The notes under the pieces were generated by a model. It saw only the letters and a list, made by a program, of their open reading frames with translations. It was not told the origin of the DNA and made no database searches. A stretch of 22,689 nt of DNA from an uncultured Clostridia bacterium (GTDB lineage Bacteria > Bacillota > Clostridia > Christensenellales > Borkfalkiaceae), in the NCBI GenBank assembly GCA_958419945.1, contig CATZIC010000032.1, positions 1 through 22,689 of the forward strand, in the 5' to 3' direction. Each line of letters starts with the position of its first letter. Within the stretch, counting starts at the first letter, position 1. Below, piece by piece: positions 7,680 to 14,169 of the stretch. Made by a program: the position numbers and the translations under genes.

Positions 7680-7865
7680 GATACAAGTGAAACATACTCT
7701 TTCTATAGCAGTTTGCTTTATGGCGATGAAACCGCTTGGCTGCACGAGGTTGAAAGTAAAACCGTATTGGAAAGAGGACGTTACGTATATTCTTTTAGGA
7801 CTACAGATTACGCAGCTGCGGTTTGGAAACCAAGATCGATCAAACTCTACATTAATGTAATATAA
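7431..7865 (+). CDS. Lipoprotein B (twin with a different C-terminal half)
   Basis: 144 residues, the same length as lipoprotein A. The signal peptide, lipobox VTGC (Cys20) and residues 1-83 are identical to A; residues 84-144 differ (DTSETYSF to KLYINVI). A tract with TTGGAGG seven bases upstream sets the start at 7431; an in-frame ATG at 7413 would bury the ribosome site and is rejected. The shared part may be a constant anchor/domain and the changed part a variable face. No family is recognised. The spacer between A and B (58 bp) holds only a weak TTTGCT/AGCAAA pairing, so the two are probably on one transcript. Confidence 0.8.
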   Translation: MKRLLAILLALGMLFCVTGCGENEKDKKYDVTIKIVSNCGDVYIFTPDTNEMHVEIPYDGMERRFYVDKYQLSKHPRFGDTWFDTSETYSFYSSLLYGDETAWLHEVESKTVLERGRYVYSFRTTDYAAAVWKPRSIKLYINVI

Positions 7866-7898
7866 AAAAGAACTACATTAACGTGATATAAACAAGAA
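7847..7898 (+). repeat. 26-bp tandem repeat; remnant of a third paralogue's 3' end
   Basis: Two adjacent 26-bp copies, 7847-7872 and 7873-7898, differ at three positions. The first is the end of lipoprotein B, coding YINVI-stop. The second reads the same in its own frame (TAC ATT AAC GTG ATA TAA, also YINVI-stop), though nothing upstream of it codes. The simplest reading is a leftover tail of a further copy. Confidence 0.75.
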
Positions 7899-7906
7899 GA
7901 AAAAAT

Positions 7907-8156
7907 ATGAAGAAATTGTTAGTTTTAGCTACATGTTTTTTATGGTTGCGGGGATTGCAGGGTGTGGATCATGCAACGTAAAAGACGAAGTTGTTGATGA
8001 AAATTTCTATTGTAAAGTTATATACGAAAAAAATATAGCGGTTGGCATAAGGAAGCCGAGTGTGTAACAAAATGGGATTTTGATAACGATACAATATTTA
8101 CAACCGATGAAATAGAAGAAATTACACTTTACGCCAAATGGATGGCTATAAAATAG
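7907..8156 (+). pseudogene. Small lipoprotein with an InlB/Listeria-Bacteroides-type repeat, two frameshifts
   Basis: The ATG at 7907 reads MKKLLVLATCF, then leaves frame at a run of six T (about 7935). Adding one T continues FMVAGIAGCGSCNVKDEVVDENFYCKV in a second frame, with a proper lipobox IAGC. That frame fails at a run of seven A (about 8026-8033). Adding one A gives a third frame ending YSGWHKEAECVTKWDFDN to ITLYAKWMAIK-stop, the end of an InlB B-repeat (GWYK...WDF...ITLYAKW pattern). Restored, it would be about 83 residues: signal peptide, lipid anchor and one shortened repeat. Both faults are single-base losses in homopolymers, so they could be true decay, phase-variable tracts or sequencing error. 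Function is unknown beyond a likely surface location. Confidence 0.7.
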
Positions 8157-8193
8157 ACAGTGTAATTTTGATGGTAATGTAAAATAAATAGAA

Positions 8194-8229
8194 TATTTAA
8201 TTACAAGCAAACAAGCTTGTAATTAAATA
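8194..8229 (+). repeat. 15-bp perfect AT-rich inverted repeat
   Basis: TATTTAATTACAAGC (8194-8208) and GCTTGTAATTAAATA (8215-8229) flank a six-base loop. No T tract follows on the + strand, so this is at best a weak terminator for the broken gene at 7907. It directly precedes TATAG copy e. Confidence 0.6.
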
Positions 8230-8238
8230 ACAAAATTT

Positions 8239-8270
8239 GGCGGAAATCGGCCTATAGGTCGGTTTTCGCC
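8239..8270 (-). repeat. TATAG element copy e
   Basis: On the minus strand it reads GGCGAAAACCGAC, CTATAGG, CCGATTTCCGCC. The left arm matches other copies; the right arm differs and makes the whole unit an imperfect palindrome (GGCG.AAA.C.G around CCTATAGG). It opens the 668-bp gene-free stretch 8157-8824. Confidence 0.7.
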
Positions 8271-8358
8271 TATTTTTTGCTTTTCAACCTATGACCGGTG
8301 CAGGACATTGAAATAGCTAACACTATGAAATTACTTCGCAATGAAATTTGCCTACTGC

Positions 8359-8440
8359 GTATTGTGGATTTAAAGTAATTATTGAAGTTCGCAAGCGAAT
8401 GTCTGGATTGCCACGGAGCTTCGGCTCCTCGCAATGACGA
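8359..8440 (+). repeat. Extended ATTGC/GCAAT repeat
   Basis: Core 8402-8440: TCTGG, ATTGCC, then GGAGC-TTCG-GCTCC, then GCAATGACG. Upstream 8359-8401 holds a second module (TGTGGATTTAAAGTAATT, ATTGAAGTTCGCAAGCGAA). The same two modules recur inverted at 11588-11665, and the outer one is partly seen again at 8598-8629 and 12988-13020. The real repeat unit is therefore at least about 80 bp. Confidence 0.75.
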
Positions 8441-8485
8441 AGTGGATAAATTGGCTTGCAATGGCGGTGACAAAAAGGCTTGCAT

Positions 8486-8517
8486 GGCGATAACGGGCTT
8501 ATAGGGGCACTTTTTTT
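8486..8517 (+). repeat. TATAG element copy f
   Basis: GGCGATAACGGGC, TTATAGG, GGCACTTTTTTT. It follows GGCTTGCAT, which also occurs 25 bp earlier (a short internal duplication). Composite order with the ATTGC/GCAAT repeat as at 1171-1254. Confidence 0.75.
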
Positions 8518-8544
8518 AGTTTTGAGAGTGGAGCGTTGAGTGGA

Positions 8545-8596
8545 GCGCCTACGGCGCAATGATATATCTTCGATATGATATACGACAAAGTCGTAT
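8545..8596 (+). repeat. Array of three mini-hairpins
   Basis: Three short perfect hairpins in a row, each with a three-base loop: GCGCC-TAC-GGCGC (8545-8557), ATATC-TTC-GATAT (8564-8576), ATACGAC-AAA-GTCGTAT (8580-8596). Strings of such ATGATAT-spaced hairpins are a known style of intergenic repeat in gut Firmicutes. Confidence 0.65.
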
Positions 8597-8700
8597 TGCG
8601 GACTTAAAGAAATTATTGAAGTTTGCGAGGCACAAAACTTCACTTTAAAAGCGATATTTCGCAAAATTACAAAAAATTCCTTAAAAATTACTTTTAAAGG

Positions 8701-8729
8701 TTTACTAAATCGTTAAAATATAGTATTAT
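8701..8729 (+). promoter_or_regulatory. Sigma-A type promoter of secA
   Basis: TTTACT (8701-8706), 17-nt spacer, TATTAT (8724-8729). Predicted start near 8736, giving a leader of about 90 nt before the ATG at 8825. Confidence 0.7.
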
Positions 8730-8824
8730 ATTAAATATAAGTATAAGTGGAAGTATGCGCTTTAGTCGTGGCTATTGCGCGAAAACCAATTAAATTTGTA
8801 AAAATAAGCCCAAAGGGGACAGAT

Positions 8825-11515
8825 ATGGGACTAATCAGATACATTTTAGAATCAGATTCGAGAAGAAGCATTAAAAAAATCGGTCAGATGGCGGACAAGG
8901 TTTTAGCGCTTGCGCCTAAATACGAAAGTATGACGGATGAAGAACTTAAGTCGCAAACGGCGATTTTAAAAGATCGTCTTTCAAAAGGCGAAACCCTCGA
9001 CGATATTTTGTACGACGCTTTTGCGGTCGTAAGAGAAGCGAGTTGGCGAGTTTTAAAGATGCGCCACTATAAAGTTCAGGTCATGGGCGGTATTTGTACC
9101 CACCAGGGGCGTGTTGCCGAACTTAAAACCGGTGAAGGTAAAACCCTTATGGAAACCCTTCCCGCGTACCTTAACGCTCTTAACGGAAAGGGCGTTCATA
9201 TCGTTACGGTAAACGATTATCTTGCCGTTCGTGACGCCGAATGGATGGGTAAAATTTACCGCTTTTTGGGTCTTACGGTTGGCGTAAACGTTCACGGAAT
9301 GAACGACGACGACAAGCGTAAGGCTTATGCTTGCGATATTACCTACGGTACCAATAACGAATTCGGTTTTGACTATTTAAGGGACAACCTTAAAGTCAAC
9401 ATAAAAGACATGGTTCAGCGTGGGCTTGACTTTGCAATCGTAGACGAGGTCGACTCCATTTTGATCGACGAAGCGAGAACCCCGCTTATTATTTCAGGAA
9501 GGGGCGGAGAGTCTTCTCAATTATATATCGATGCAAACCGTTTCGTAAAAACCTTGCGCCGTGACGACGATTTTACCTTTGACGAAAAGGAAAAGACCGT
9601 TCAGATTACCGAGAGCGGTGCGGAAAAGGCGGAAAGATTTTTCGGTATACAGAATTTGGCGGACGTTGAGAACGCGGACCTTAACCACCACATTCAGCAG
9701 GCGTTAAAAGCCCATTACGTTTTCAAGCGCGATAACGACTATATCGTGCAGGACGGCGAGATTATAATCGTTGACGAATTTACCGGCCGTCTTATGCTCG
9801 GAAGGCGTTATTCCGAAGGTCTGCATCAGGCTATAGAGGCCAAGGAAAACGTAGTTGTCAGAAGCGAAAACAAAACTTTGGCAACCATAACATTCCAAAA
9901 CTATTTCAGACTTTATAGAAAACTGTCGGGCATGACCGGTACCGCCAAAACCGAAGAAGAGGAATTTAAAACCATTTACGGACTTGACGTTTTGGAAATA
10001 CCTACCAACCGCCCGATGATTCGTAAAGACAACAACGACGTGATTTACCCCACCGAAAAGGGAAAAATCAAGGCAATCGTAGAGGACATTAAGGCTCACC
10101 ACGAAGCGGGACAGCCTATTTTGGTGGGTACGGTTACCGTCGAGAAGTCGGAAATGATTTCCCGCGCACTTTTGCGTGAAAGAATCAAACATAATATTTT
10201 AAACGCCAAAAACCATAAACGCGAGGCGGAAATTATCGCACAGGCAGGCAGAAAAGGCGCCGTTACCATCGCAACCAACATGGCCGGTCGTGGTACCGAT
10301 ATTCTGCTCGGCGGTAACCCCGAATTTATGGCGAAACAGGATTTAAGAAATCAAGGTTACGAGGATCAAGATATCGAACTTGCGGTTTCCTTCGTTCAGG
10401 ACGTTCCCGATAACATTAAAGAACTTCGTGAAAAGTACGCGGAACTTTTAAGTAAGCACTCTGTCGTTACCGAGGCGGAAAAAGAAGAGGTGGTTAAAGC
10501 CGGTGGTTTAAGGATTATCGGTACCGAGCGCCATGAATCCCGCCGTATAGACAATCAGTTGCGTGGTCGTTCCGGCCGTCAAGGGGACCCCGGATCCTCG
10601 GTATTCTATATTTCTTTGGAGGACGAACTTGCGTCCCGTTTCGGCGGTGAAAGAATGCAGGCGATGTACAAGTCTTTCAAGATGGACGACGACACTCCGT
10701 TGTCTGCGAAAATGCTTTCCCGTGGTATCGAAAACGCACAAAGAAACATCGAGGGCAGAAACTTCAGCATAAGAAAACGTATCATTCAGTACGACGACGT
10801 TATGAACACCCAACGCCATGTTATGTACAGCGAAAGAATGAAGGTTTTGCGCGGAGAAAACGTGCATCAGGACGTGCTCAATCTTATTCCCGATTACGTT
10901 GGCGACGTTTTGGTGGAAGGTATACCCGACCCCACTAAAGTTGCAACCTGGGACGTAGACAAGATGAACGTTGCGCTTGAGCGTTACTGTATTCCCGAAG
11001 GCAGCGACTTTGTAACTGCGGATGACGTCAAGAAACTTTCTTACGACGATTTGGTGAAAAAGTGCGCCGATAAGACGGCCGAAGAATACGAGAAGAAGAT
11101 TGCGGCTTATAAAGAAGAGGGTGTGGACTACGGCGAGATTGAAAGAATTATCATGCTTCGTACCGTAGATAAACACTGGATCGACCATATCGACGCTATG
11201 GACAAGTTGAAACGTGGTATTTCCCTCCGTTCTTACGCCAACGAAGATCCTATCAATGCCTTCAAGAAAGAAGGGCATGAAATGTTCGAGGAAATGACAG
11301 AGGCTATTCAGAACGAAACCGCAAGAATTTTACTCAAACTTAAAGTCAATATCGACAGAATGCCCGCTAAAGAGGTGGAAAGAAAGACTTACAATATGGC
11401 GCAAAGCAATCTTCCCCCGCAGGGCGGTCAGGTAAGAGCGGAAAAGGTTCCCGGAAGAAACGACCCCTGCCCCTGCGGTAGCGGCAAAAAGTACAAAAAC
11501 TGCTGCGGAAGATAA
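8825..11515 (+). CDS. secA: Preprotein translocase ATPase SecA
   Basis: The motor that drives unfolded proteins through SecYEG, cycling between cytoplasm and membrane. 896 residues from ATG 8825, chosen because GGGGAC precedes it and the protein then begins GLIRYILESDSRR, the usual SecA N-terminus; the longer frame from 8747 adds 26 unrelated residues. Visible: Walker A GEGKT (103-107); Walker B DEVDSILIDEARTPL (about 207); preprotein crosslinking region; second nucleotide domain with TNMAGRGTDILLGGNP, GTERHESRRIDNQLRGRSGRQGD (split here as GTERHESRRID and QLRGRSGRQGD); wing and helical scaffold (IQYDDVMNTQR); C-terminal zinc SEC-C motif CPCGSGKKYKNCC (882-894), which binds SecB or ribosomes in other species. 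Full length, no defect. It has its own promoter; prfB follows after 272 bp of repeats. Confidence 0.98.
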   Translation: MGLIRYILESDSRRSIKKIGQMADKVLALAPKYESMTDEELKSQTAILKDRLSKGETLDDILYDAFAVVREASWRVLKMRHYKVQVMGGICTHQGRVAELKTGEGKTLMETLPAYLNALNGKGVHIVTVNDYLAVRDAEWMGKIYRFLGLTVGVNVHGMNDDDKRKAYACDITYGTNNEFGFDYLRDNLKVNIKDMVQRGLDFAIVDEVDSILIDEARTPLIISGRGGESSQLYIDANRFVKTLRRDDDFTFDEKEKTVQITESGAEKAERFFGIQNLADVENADLNHHIQQALKAHYVFKRDNDYIVQDGEIIIVDEFTGRLMLGRRYSEGLHQAIEAKENVVVRSENKTLATITFQNYFRLYRKLSGMTGTAKTEEEEFKTIYGLDVLEIPTNRPMIRKDNNDVIYPTEKGKIKAIVEDIKAHHEAGQPILVGTVTVEKSEMISRALLRERIKHNILNAKNHKREAEIIAQAGRKGAVTIATNMAGRGTDILLGGNPEFMAKQDLRNQGYEDQDIELAVSFVQDVPDNIKELREKYAELLSKHSVVTEAEKEEVVKAGGLRIIGTERHESRRIDNQLRGRSGRQGDPGSSVFYISLEDELASRFGGERMQAMYKSFKMDDDTPLSAKMLSRGIENAQRNIEGRNFSIRKRIIQYDDVMNTQRHVMYSERMKVLRGENVHQDVLNLIPDYVGDVLVEGIPDPTKVATWDVDKMNVALERYCIPEGSDFVTADDVKKLSYDDLVKKCADKTAEEYEKKIAAYKEEGVDYGEIERIIMLRTVDKHWIDHIDAMDKLKRGISLRSYANEDPINAFKKEGHEMFEEMTEAIQNETARILLKLKVNIDRMPAKEVERKTYNMAQSNLPPQGGQVRAEKVPGRNDPCPCGSGKKYKNCCGR

Positions 11516-11587
11516 AGGGCTTTCTTTGGGCGCAATAGTTTCGCCGGAGAAAAGAGAAGCGTGAAGAGAAGCGGATTTAGATTATTC

Positions 11588-11665
11588 CGTCATTGCGAGG
11601 CAATTTATTGCCGTGGCAATCCAGACGTTCGCTTGCAAACTTATATAATAACTTAAATCCACAAC
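11588..11665 (-). repeat. Extended ATTGC/GCAAT repeat, inverted
   Basis: On the minus strand it carries GTTGTGGATTTAAG, an ATTAT spacer, AGTTTGCAAGCGAACGTCTG, then ATTGCC ... GCAATGACG; the inner hairpin is replaced by a degenerate ACGGCAATAAATTGCC. It is the counterpart of 8359-8440. It lies between secA and prfB; I see no clear terminator for secA in this gap. Confidence 0.75.
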
Positions 11666-11683
11666 TCCACACTCAAAACTTGT

Positions 11684-11710
11684 AAAAGCCCGCCTATAGG
11701 TCGGTTATCA
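11684..11710 (-). repeat. TATAG element copy g
   Basis: Minus strand reads TGATAACCGAC, CTATAGG, CGGGCTTTT. Confidence 0.75.
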
Positions 11711-11787
11711 AAGGTTTTTGTGCCTTTTTAGACCTTGTAAGAGGGACTTTTAAAACTGCAAAAACAAAAATTGCGACGGTGCTTTAA

Positions 11788-12885
11788 ATGATAAGAACAG
11801 ATTTATATTACGACAAATTCAAAGAACTACGGGGGATTTTGGACGAAGCCAAAAATTCCCTCGATATAGACAACTCAAAAATCGAACTTAAAAAAATAGA
11901 GGAACGCCAGCAGGACCCCGAGGTTTGGAATAACCTCGAACTTTCCACGGAATTAGCTCGAAAAGCGCAGTCTTATAGAAAGAAAATCGAACTTGTGGAA
12001 AAGACTTACAAGATATTAAGCGACGCCGAAGAAATGGTCAATCTCGCCGCCGAAGAGGACGACGATTCCTTTTTGCCCGAGGTTGACGAGGAACTGAAAA
12101 GCGCGGAAAAGGAAATCGAGGAATTAAGACTCCGCACCCTTTTAAAAGGCAAGTACGACGACCTTAACGCAATACTTACTCTGCACGCGGGTGCTGGCGG
12201 AACGGAGGCTTGCGACTGGACGGAAATGCTTTACCGTATGTACATTTGCTATGCCGAAAAGCACGGATATAAGCTTACCGAACTTGACAGGCTTGCAGGC
12301 GACGATGCAGGACTTAAAAGCGTAAGTTTCAAAATCGAAGGCGAAAACGCTTACGGATATCTTAAAGCGGAAAAAGGGGTTCACAGGCTTGTAAGAATTT
12401 CCCCCTTTGACGCAAACGCAAGGCGGCACACCTCTTTTGCTTCACTTGAAGTAATGCCTGAAATCGACAATTCCGACGAAATACAAATAAGACCCGAAGA
12501 TTTGAAGGTGGACACTTACCGTTCTTCGGGCGCAGGCGGACAACACATTAACAAAACAGAGTCGGCTATAAGGATAACCCATATTCCTACGGGCATTATC
12601 GTTGCCTGTCAAAATGAAAGAAGTCAGGTGCAGAACCGTGAGCAGGCAATGCGCATGCTTATGAGTAAGCTCGTGGAACTTCGTGAAAGCGAAAGGCTTC
12701 AGGAAGCGCAGGAAATTAAGGGCGATATCAAAAAAATCGAGTTTGGAAGTCAGATAAGAAGTTACGTTTTCTGCCCCTATACCTTGGTTAAAGACCACCG
12801 CACGGGCTGCGAAACGGGTAACATTCAGGCTGTTATGGACGGCGATCTGGATAACTTTATCGTGGAATATCTAAAAAGAAGTTAG
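11788..12885 (+). CDS. prfB: Peptide chain release factor 2
   Basis: Recognises UAA and UGA in the ribosomal A site and triggers hydrolysis of peptidyl-tRNA. 365 residues, the same length as E. coli RF2. The stop-codon reading tripeptide SPF is at 205-207 (RISPFDANARRHTSF) and the catalytic GGQ at 250-252 (SSGAGGQHINKTESA). The usual programmed +1 frameshift site (CTT TGA C near codon 25-26) is absent: codons 24-26 are TCC CTC GAT, coding SLD in frame, so this gene needs no recoding and cannot autoregulate that way. No convincing Shine-Dalgarno precedes ATG 11788 (GACGGTGCTTTAA), so the start is set by family length. Confidence 0.96.
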   Translation: MIRTDLYYDKFKELRGILDEAKNSLDIDNSKIELKKIEERQQDPEVWNNLELSTELARKAQSYRKKIELVEKTYKILSDAEEMVNLAAEEDDDSFLPEVDEELKSAEKEIEELRLRTLLKGKYDDLNAILTLHAGAGGTEACDWTEMLYRMYICYAEKHGYKLTELDRLAGDDAGLKSVSFKIEGENAYGYLKAEKGVHRLVRISPFDANARRHTSFASLEVMPEIDNSDEIQIRPEDLKVDTYRSSGAGGQHINKTESAIRITHIPTGIIVACQNERSQVQNREQAMRMLMSKLVELRESERLQEAQEIKGDIKKIEFGSQIRSYVFCPYTLVKDHRTGCETGNIQAVMDGDLDNFIVEYLKRS

Positions 12886-12940
12886 TTAGCCGGTGGTTGC
12901 TTTCAGCTCCCTTTGCTACGTATAGAGCCGATTGAAAATT

Positions 12941-12971
12941 TGTGATAATCGACCTATATGGGCACTTTTTG
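12941..12971 (+). repeat. TATAG element copy h
   Basis: TGTGATAATCGAC, CTATATGGG, CACTTTTTG. It lies 56 bp after prfB, preceded by a fragment of the CAGTCGGC-type repeat (CAGCTCCCTTTGC at 12904) and followed by a fragment of the ATTGC-family outer module (GCGGATTCAAAAATTATTG) that runs to the tsaD start. Confidence 0.7.
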
Positions 12972-13030
12972 TGAATTTAGAGCATGGAATTGCGGATTCA
13001 AAAATTATTGAAATTCGCTAAATAGATATT

Positions 13031-14077
13031 ATGAATTACTTTGAACGGGTTAAAAGTAGACCCTTAAAAAAAGCTCCCGTGATTTTGGGAATAGAATCTT
13101 CCTGCGACGAAACCGCGGCGGCGGTCGTTAAAGGCGGACGGGAAATTTTATCAAACGTTATATTAAGTTCGGCAACCGAACAGGCAAAATACGGCGGCGT
13201 GGTGCCGGAAATCGCTTCAAGGGCGCACACCGAAGCCGTTTCCCAAAGCGTAAGGCAGGCGGTAAAGGACGCTGACATTACCCTTTCGGATATCGACGCA
13301 GTTGCCGTAACCTACGGGGCGGGGCTTTTGGGCGCACTGTTAGTTGGCGTGTCATATGCAAAATCCCTTGCGTATGCGCTCGGCGTGCCGCTTCTTCCCG
13401 TAAGTCATATAAGAGGGCATATGGCGGCGTGCTATCTTGCGGATAAAAATCTTGAGCCGCCATTTATCGGACTTTTGACTTCGGGCGGGCATACCGCAAT
13501 ATGCTTAGTTAAAAGTTACACCGAAATGGAAGTTTTGGGTTCCACCCTCGACGATGCAGTAGGTGAAGCACTTGACAAAGTCGCGCGCGTTTTAGGGCTT
13601 CCTTATCCCGGCGGACCTAACGTTGAAAGGCTTGCAAAAGAGGGAACCTATAATATAACCCTTCCCAAAATGCTGAAAAATTCCGACGGCTACGATTTTT
13701 CTTACAGCGGACTGAAAACTGCGGTTATAAATTACGTGCATACGAAAGAGCAAAAAGGGGAAGAAGTCAATAAAGCCGACCTTGCTTGTTCCTTCCAATC
13801 TGCGGCAATAGACGTACTTTGCGACAAGGCCATAAAGGCGGCGGAAGCGTACTCTATCCCAACCATTGCGGTTGGCGGCGGGGTTGCGGCAAACGGCTAT
13901 TTTAGGGAACAACTAACTAAAAAGTGCCTCTATAGGTCGATTAACGCCATTTTTCCGCCTAAAATTTTGTGTACGGATAACGCTTGCATGATAGCGGCGG
14001 AAGGTTATATTAGGTATATAAACCGTGATTTTGCAGACCTTACCCTTAACGCTTCCGCACAGGTGAAAATCTGCTGA
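13031..14077 (+). CDS. tsaD: tRNA N6-threonylcarbamoyladenosine transferase subunit TsaD
   Basis: With TsaB and TsaE, transfers threonylcarbamoyl from TC-AMP to A37 of ANN-decoding tRNAs; cytoplasmic and essential in most bacteria. ASKHA fold with the N-terminal phosphate motif GIESSCDET (from about residue 20), metal-binding HIRGH (H126, H130), LTSGGHTA, DDAVGEALDKVARVLGLPYPGGP, FSYSGLKTA, GGGVAANGYFR and CTDNACMIA. 348 residues, normal length. The ATG at 13031 has no ribosome site; an in-frame GTG at 13079 (giving MILGIESS, a common TsaD N-terminus) is the alternative start, also without one. A TATAG element lies inside the gene at 13919-13949, coding residues 297-306 (KKCLYRSINA) just before the FPP...CTDNA motif; the reading frame is kept and local length is close to that of other TsaD proteins. 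Partners tsaB and tsaE are not in the window. Confidence 0.96.
   Translation: MNYFERVKSRPLKKAPVILGIESSCDETAAAVVKGGREILSNVILSSATEQAKYGGVVPEIASRAHTEAVSQSVRQAVKDADITLSDIDAVAVTYGAGLLGALLVGVSYAKSLAYALGVPLLPVSHIRGHMAACYLADKNLEPPFIGLLTSGGHTAICLVKSYTEMEVLGSTLDDAVGEALDKVARVLGLPYPGGPNVERLAKEGTYNITLPKMLKNSDGYDFSYSGLKTAVINYVHTKEQKGEEVNKADLACSFQSAAIDVLCDKAIKAAEAYSIPTIAVGGGVAANGYFREQLTKKCLYRSINAIFPPKILCTDNACMIAAEGYIRYINRDFADLTLNASAQVKIC
13919..13949 (-). repeat. TATAG element copy i, inside tsaD
   Basis: Minus strand reads TGGCGTTAATCGAC, CTATAGAG, GCACTTTTT, very like intergenic copy h (ATCGACCTATA...GGCACTTTTT). On the coding strand it is read AAA AAG TGC CTC TAT AGG TCG ATT AAC GCC without a stop. Confidence 0.7.
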
Positions 14078-14169
14078 CATTAACATATGCCGATATTTGC
14101 AAGTGAACTATCGAAACAAAAAAGTTAGTGCTTTCATAATATATTTGTGTCTTGATAATTGGAGATTTT

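Noticed and set aside
7591..7860. An 89-codon open frame overlapping lipoprotein B in another frame.
   Set aside because: It lies wholly within the supported lipoprotein gene and lacks a ribosome site or signal.
1031..8824. A CRISPR array, given many short palindromic repeats.
   Set aside because: The repeats are scattered at irregular distances, in both orientations and with diverged sequences; no regular spacers and no cas genes.
9829..9842. CTATAGAGGCC in secA as another TATAG element.
   Set aside because: Only the short core matches; there is no GATAAC/CGAC arm and no ACTTTTT tail.
10508..11278. Long minus-strand open frame (256 codons) opposite secA.
   Set aside because: A mirror of biased codon use in secA; no ribosome site, no recognisable protein, and secA is unambiguous. 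The same reasoning applies to long minus frames opposite nifJ (4406-4837), the ROK gene (14539-15225) and others.
11830..11850. CGG GGG ATT TTG GAC in prfB (LRGILD) looks like a fossil of the E. coli frameshift site AGGGGGTATCTTTGAC.
   Set aside because: The spacing to the DPEVWN motif shows that the later SLD (codons 24-26) is the aligned position, as in Bacillus RF2; the LRGILD match is likely chance.
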